Positions 60,137 through 64,000 of a stretch of DNA of 64,000 bases are shown here, in pieces. Positions within the stretch are counted from its first letter, which is position 1. Every line of letters begins with the position of its first letter. Source of the stretch: Propionibacteriaceae bacterium P6A17. Lineage in GTDB: Bacteria; Actinomycetota; Actinomycetes; Propionibacteriales; Propionibacteriaceae. The notes beneath the pieces were generated by a model that ran no database searches, was not told the DNA's origin, and worked only from the letters and a program-made list of their open reading frames with translations. Made by a program: the position numbers and the translations under genes. The stretch is taken from the NCBI GenBank assembly GCA_000619965.1, contig JHVD01000006.1, positions 62,001 to 126,000 on the forward strand, in the 5' to 3' direction.

Positions 60137-62377
60137 CTACGCCGCCGGCTGCGTGCGGGGTTCGCGGACCACGAGGGCCTTCCCGCCGAACGGCTCGAGC
60201 GAGACGCTGAAGCCGCCGAGGTCGTCCACCTTGCCCACCTTGCGCCTGCTGCTGAGGTCCCACACCGTGCCGGCAGGGATCGCCTCGCTGCCGATGTGGG
60301 CCGACACCGGCTCGCCGGAGCAGTTCAGCGCAGTGACCTGCGTGTGCCCGTCACGCAGCCTGTTGACCAGCACCAGCAGCGCCTTGTCGGGGACATCGGG
60401 GACGTCGACGAGCGCCCCGGTGGCGAGCCCGAAGCGCTTGCGCACGGCGAGCACGCGCGCCAGCCGCCGGGCGAACGAGTGCTCATTGCCCAGTTGCTCC
60501 GGCAGCGATCCGTACACGGCCGTCGCCCGGGGCATGCCCGCAGGCGACTTCGTCGCGTCCGGGGCGACGTCCATCAGGTCGTAGGCGCCCCGCTCGATCC
60601 AGCGGGTGTCGCCGTCGCGGATGAGTGCCTGCACCTTCCCGGCCTCGAGGGGGAGGGCGCCGACGAGGTCCCAGCCCGACAGGGCGAAGACGCCCGGCTG
60701 CCACGCGTTGTACATGGCGAGCAGCAGGTGCGCGTCGGCGATGCGGCGACGGTCGTCGTCGCTGAGTGCGGAGAGGTCGGTCATGCCGAGCGATGCGGCG
60801 ATCACCGAGGCGGTCGTGCACGCGATGCCGTTGCTCGTGAAGACGCGGTTGTAGGGGCCGGCGGCGCCGGTGAGACGCTCGCGCATCGTCGCCCGGACGT
60901 GCTCGGCGAGCTCGGCGCCGGTCAGTTCCTCGCCACCCAGCACATAGATGTCGTCGCGGTGGACGCTTGCGAAGTGCACGAGTTCGTAGGTGAGTTCGTC
61001 GTGGTTCTGCAGCGCGTGCACCAGCGACGCCTGGTCGATCCCGGTGGTCATCGCTTCCCGGAGCGTGAGCCGCAGGAACTCGGTGTCGCCCGTGGCCAGG
61101 GCGTACTGGTAGGCGGGGCGCGTGACGAAGTCGTAGCTGAGATCGGGGCCGACCGAGCCGGTGTTGTGGATGTCGTCCATGGAGAGGTTGAGCTCCTGGA
61201 ACGTGAACCCGCCCACCTTGCGCACCATCGAGCCGATGAGCTGGTTGGCCGCCTGCGACAGCGGGTGCCCCTCGGACCAGGCGGGGGACAGGTCGACGGA
61301 CTTCTCGACCCCGAGGAATCCGTTGGCGTCGAGCCGCAAGCCGCCCGATCCGAGGTCGAGCAGCGAGTGCAGCGCGTCGCCCATCACCAGCCGCATGCCG
61401 GCGAATGTCGGGTCGAGCCAGTTGATCGACGGCTGCCCGTCCTTGAAGTAGTGGAGGTACACCCAGCGCCGCACGACGCCGTGGCAGTCGTGGACGGGGC
61501 GGGTGACGGACCAGTTCGTCTCCTTGACGCCGGGCTCGTAGAAGATGACGCGCTGCAGCGCGCCGATGATGTAGCCGGCCTCCTCCAGGGCCCGCTCGGC
61601 CTCGGGGGAGAGGTTGACGGCGTCCTTGCCCTCGGGGACGTCGGGCAGGAGGTGCCAGGCCTCCTGCGGGATGTCGATCATGTGATAGATGCCCGGGTAG
61701 GAGCCGTAGTTGAGCTCGGCCAGGCGGAAGTCGGCGCCCTTGCCGGTGTGGCCGGGGACGATGTCGTCGATGATCGTCCCGTTGTGCGCGGCGGCGGTGG
61801 CGCACATGTCGCGGAACTCGTCCTCGGTGCCGAAGATCGGGTCGATCGCCATCGAGATGCGGTCGAAGTGGCCGTCGATGCTCGCGGTGTGTTCCCAGCC
61901 GCTGATGCCGCCGGCGAGTTTCACGGGGCCTGTGTGGACGGCTTCGATCCCAATCTCCTCGAAGGCCCGCCACAGGTCCTCCGACCCGAGCGCGCCTAGG
62001 AACGACTGCCCCTTGGCGGAGATGTGCGAGAGCGGGTAGGCCGTGAACCAGACGGAGGCCTGCTCGACGGCGGCCCTCGGGTCGGGCTTGGCGAAGGCGT
62101 TGGCCCACATGAGGTGATCGCCCGCGAGCTGCCGAGCGAGCCTCGTCGCGTCGGCCAACATGGACTGTTCCTCGAGCCACTCGACGTAGGCCCGGTTGCG
62201 CCCGTCGGCCTCGAAGGGCGGCGGGGGCAGCGTGTCGTCGGCCGACGCGTTCCTGCGCGCGCGAGGACGAAGCTTGGCGGGGCGCGCGGCGAAGCGCTGC
62301 TGGTCGAAGCTGAGCTCCGTCGTGAGGTCGTCCTCGGTGAGCTCGTCCGGGGTGGGGGAATCGTTCGTGGCGGTCAC
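60137..62377 (-). CDS. GH13 alpha-amylase-superfamily enzyme, trehalose-synthase-like
   Basis: A 746-residue protein with a GH13 catalytic barrel. The three catalytic residues can be assigned: nucleophile D350 in [10 protein letters not shown], acid/base E395 in FTFQELNLS and D460 in QNHDELTYE. The NHDELT motif and a C-terminal beta domain recall maltose-to-trehalose isomerases (TreS), but region I reads [16 protein letters not shown] rather than the usual VxNHTS, and an acidic 60-residue N-terminal extension is present. Trehalose or maltose metabolism is inferred only. GTG 62377 has TAGCCT ending 6 nt upstream and no ribosome binding site. Confidence 0.8.
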   Translation of the reverse strand: MTATNDSPTPDELTEDDLTTELSFDQQRFAARPAKLRPRARRNASADDTLPPPPFEADGRNRAYVEWLEEQSMLADATRLARQLAGDHLMWANAFAKPDPRAAVEQASVWFTAYPLSHISAKGQSFLGALGSEDLWRAFEEIGIEAVHTGPVKLAGGISGWEHTASIDGHFDRISMAIDPIFGTEDEFRDMCATAAAHNGTIIDDIVPGHTGKGADFRLAELNYGSYPGIYHMIDIPQEAWHLLPDVPEGKDAVNLSPEAERALEEAGYIIGALQRVIFYEPGVKETNWSVTRPVHDCHGVVRRWVYLHYFKDGQPSINWLDPTFAGMRLVMGDALHSLLDLGSGGLRLDANGFLGVEKSVDLSPAWSEGHPLSQAANQLIGSMVRKVGGFTFQELNLSMDDIHNTGSVGPDLSYDFVTRPAYQYALATGDTEFLRLTLREAMTTGIDQASLVHALQNHDELTYELVHFASVHRDDIYVLGGEELTGAELAEHVRATMRERLTGAAGPYNRVFTSNGIACTTASVIAASLGMTDLSALSDDDRRRIADAHLLLAMYNAWQPGVFALSGWDLVGALPLEAGKVQALIRDGDTRWIERGAYDLMDVAPDATKSPAGMPRATAVYGSLPEQLGNEHSFARRLARVLAVRKRFGLATGALVDVPDVPDKALLVLVNRLRDGHTQVTALNCSGEPVSAHIGSEAIPAGTVWDLSSRRKVGKVDDLGGFSVSLEPFGGKALVVREPRTQPAA

Positions 62378-62383
62378 CTCTCA

Positions 62384-62389
62384 AGGCTA
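62384..62389 (-). promoter_or_regulatory. Leaderless-type -10 box of the GH13 gene
   Basis: TAGCCT on the minus strand ends 6 nt before GTG 62377. Confidence 0.45.
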
Positions 62390-62420
62390 GCCAAGTCTGG
62401 CGGGGAAGGTGGGAGGTGGC

Positions 62421-62930
62421 CTACCGTGGCCGGCGGTGGGCGACGAGCGTCTCCATGCGTCCGTCGGAGCGCGGGGCGTCGAACCACAGGCCTGCGACGA
62501 AGCCGTTGCGTTCCAGCACCCGAATCGACGCGTGGTTGCGGTGGTTCGGGCAGGCGACGATGCCCGTCGCCTCCGGGAAGACCCAGATCGCGAGCTCCGC
62601 GAGCTGCGCGATGAGCTGGGTGCCGAGGCCCCGACCGACGAGTTCGGGCTCGCCGATGCAGAAGTCGATGCCGACGTCGTCGACGTCGGCCGGGATCACT
62701 CCGCCGGGCGGGAGATCGCGTACCCGGAACACATCGGCGAACCCGATGTCGTGGCCCTCGTGGTGCACGACGAGCATCCGCACGCCCGACGGGTCGTCCA
62801 GGCGGGGTCCGAATCGCTCGAGGGCCTCGTCGAGCGTGAGTTGTGGAAACCAGCGTCTGGCGGCGGGGGACTGCTGCCAGACGATCAGCCGGGGAAGGTC
62901 GTCGCGGCGCATGGGACGGAACGTGAACAC
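62421..62930 (-). CDS. GNAT acetyltransferase of the AAC(6')/siderophore group
   Basis: A 169-residue GNAT-fold acetyltransferase. It has MFTFRPMRRDDLPRLIVWQQ, GIDFCIGEPELVGRGLGTQLIAQLAELA (acetyl-CoA loop) and NHASIRVLERNGF. The layout matches the Acetyltransf_8 group that includes AAC(6')-Ib-type aminoglycoside acetyltransferases and siderophore N-acetyltransferases. Resistance cannot be claimed from this; chromosomal members often have other substrates. GGAGG lies 8 nt before GTG 62930 on the minus strand. Confidence 0.85.
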   Translation of the reverse strand: MFTFRPMRRDDLPRLIVWQQSPAARRWFPQLTLDEALERFGPRLDDPSGVRMLVVHHEGHDIGFADVFRVRDLPPGGVIPADVDDVGIDFCIGEPELVGRGLGTQLIAQLAELAIWVFPEATGIVACPNHRNHASIRVLERNGFVAGLWFDAPRSDGRMETLVAHRRPR

Positions 62931-63047
62931 GGCAGATACCTCCGTTCCGGTCGGCTTGGCGGGTGGTCCGGTGGTCGAACCCGGCGTGCCGGGGTCGATA
63001 CCGCGACGGTACTAGGCTGGCGACGGTTTCGAGAAAGGGAAGACATC

Positions 63048-63944
63048 ATGCCTGGCAAGCGCCGTGGGAAGCCCGCCGTCTCGCTGTTCGGGGAGGGAGT
63101 GGCGATGCGCACCATCCGAGCGGGTTTCGGGCTGGGGGAGCGCGTCGCTCCGCGACTGGTGGCGCCACTCGGGCAGCGGCTGTGGTTCCACGTGCCCCCG
63201 GCGCCGCCCTATCCCCGCCGCGAACGCGGCTTCGACCCGGGCGAGCTGCTCGACGTGCGCCTGAACGGTCGGCACCTGGCGACGCACGCGTGGGGGAGCG
63301 GCCCCACCGTGCTGCTCGTGCACGGCTGGTCCGGGTGGTGGCAACAGCTCGGCCTCTACGTCCAGCCTCTCGTCGAGGCCGGGTTTCGCGTGGTGGCGGT
63401 GGACATGCCCAGCCATGGCGACTCGGGCCGGGGTCGATTCGGGCGAGGCTACTCGGGGGTCCCGGACTTCGCCGACGGCGTGGAAGCCGTCGCGCAACAG
63501 GTCGCCGACGGGCACCTGCACGCGATGATCGCGCACTCTGCGGGCTGCGTCGGCGTCGCAATCGCGCTGACAAGGGGCATCACCGCCGAACGCGTGGTAT
63601 TCATCTCGCCTTCGGTCTCCGGCGAGGACCAGCTCGAGTTCGTCGCGAAGCGTCTGGGCTGGGGGCCGCGCACGACCCGTGCAGTCACGGACTACGTCGC
63701 GCATCGATTCGCGCTGGACATGTCCAACTACAGCCTCGAGCGGTTCGGCTCGTTCGACCTCGACCTGCCACCCGCGCTGTTCTTCCACGATTGGGACGAC
63801 GACTCGACGCCGCCGCACGGCACCATGCGGCTCGCGCAGATGTGGACCGGGTCGCGGGTGGTCCACACCAACGGACACGGTCATTTCCGCATCATGTGGG
63901 AACCCGACGTGATCCAGGAGGCGGTCTCGTTCATCGCCGGCTGA
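63048..63944 (+). CDS. Alpha/beta hydrolase
   Basis: A 298-residue alpha/beta-hydrolase. The oxyanion region LLVHGWSGWWQQ, the nucleophile elbow IAHSAGCVG and a late catalytic His in NGHGHFRIM are seen. The elbow has Ala in place of the usual first Gly of GxSxG, which some family members share. The acid is probably in FFHDWDDDS. The first 60 residues are basic and not part of the fold. GAAAGGGAAGA precedes ATG 63048 and a TAGGCT box lies at 63013-63018. The substrate is unknown. Confidence 0.87.
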   Translation: MPGKRRGKPAVSLFGEGVAMRTIRAGFGLGERVAPRLVAPLGQRLWFHVPPAPPYPRRERGFDPGELLDVRLNGRHLATHAWGSGPTVLLVHGWSGWWQQLGLYVQPLVEAGFRVVAVDMPSHGDSGRGRFGRGYSGVPDFADGVEAVAQQVADGHLHAMIAHSAGCVGVAIALTRGITAERVVFISPSVSGEDQLEFVAKRLGWGPRTTRAVTDYVAHRFALDMSNYSLERFGSFDLDLPPALFFHDWDDDSTPPHGTMRLAQMWTGSRVVHTNGHGHFRIMWEPDVIQEAVSFIAG

Positions 63945-63951
63945 CGGTGGG

Positions 63952-63974
63952 TCCCGTCGCGGGGCCCGACGGGG
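63952..63974 (+). terminator. Hairpin after the hydrolase gene
   Basis: CCCGTCG (63953-63959) pairs with CGACGGG (63967-63973) around a 7-nt GC-rich loop, 9 bp after the hydrolase stop. No T-tract follows. The remaining 26 bases to the window end show nothing recognisable. Confidence 0.45.
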
Positions 63975-64000
63975 CATCTTCGGCGACACCTTCGGGACAG

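Noticed and set aside
1-64000. CRISPR arrays, prophage or transposase genes
   Set aside because: No regularly spaced repeats, integrase, transposase or phage structural gene was seen on either strand; the only repeat array is the short unit after hisS.

Overview
The window is high-GC DNA packed with genes. Start and stop codons often overlap (ATGA, GTGA), and gene content and order are those of an actinobacterium. A member of the Propionibacteriaceae is the best guess. The reasons are a phosphofructokinase with the pyrophosphate-type GGDD motif, an LldP/LutABC lactate-oxidation cassette, mIHF, actinobacterial PriA, and blocks that match mycobacterial gene order. Genus and species cannot be settled from this sequence alone. 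No phage, insertion sequence, CRISPR array or plasmid-type gene was seen; this looks like core chromosome.

Layout. 1-8.7 kb: a DUF349 gene cut by the window edge, a glyoxalase II-like hydrolase, hisS, aspS, two tandem luciferase-like oxidoreductases, rarA and two small membrane proteins. 8.7-16.5 kb: one long operon, alaS-ruvX-mltG-aroE-aroC-aroK-aroB. 16.5-21.9 kb: a lactate cassette (GntR regulator, lldP, lutA, lutB, lutC) with a perfect operator palindrome, ending in a strong hairpin. 22-36.6 kb: csbD, then efp-nusB-carA-carB-pyrD-pyrF, mihF, gmk, rpoZ, metK, priA, fmt, rsmB. 36.6-39.2 kb: rpe and dxs. 39.2-43.1 kb, minus strand: RNase D, DUF3000, a hydroxypyruvate-isomerase-like gene, msrB, a chelatase-fold gene and tRNA-Val(CAC). 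43.4-43.7 kb: tRNA-Gly(GCC), tRNA-Cys(GCA) and tRNA-Val(GAC). 43.8-48.6 kb: a GNAT gene, thrS, a HIT hydrolase, and PatA-like and PimA-like genes for phosphatidylinositol mannosides. 48.6-53.6 kb: pgsA-type synthase, DUF881, sbp, DUF881, GarA-like FHA protein, MerR/FtsR, bifunctional nuclease, MerR; this parallels Mycobacterium tuberculosis Rv1822-Rv1830. 53.6-64 kb: a BrkB-like membrane protein, PPi-phosphofructokinase, a TadE-like protein, aldo/keto reductase, YciO, DUF4870, DUF1846, a GH13 trehalose-synthase-like enzyme, an AAC(6')-like GNAT and an alpha/beta hydrolase.

Most genes are housekeeping: translation and tRNA charging, shikimate and pyrimidine synthesis, isoprenoid precursors, methionine/SAM, envelope lipids. 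The main signal outside the genes is a repeated promoter arrangement. In at least 14 genes a TAnnnT -10 box ends 6-8 nt before the start codon with no usable ribosome binding site, which predicts leaderless mRNAs. Two short leader ORFs follow a similar plan and stop exactly on the next gene's start codon: a threonine-rich one before thrS and a 33-residue one before the second MerR gene. Other points of note are the lactate cassette sitting inside a conserved aro-efp-nusB-pyr block, a PGKGN rather than PGKGP loop in EF-P, a chelatase-fold protein that has lost its metal-binding histidines, and a tandem repeat capped by a palindrome after hisS.
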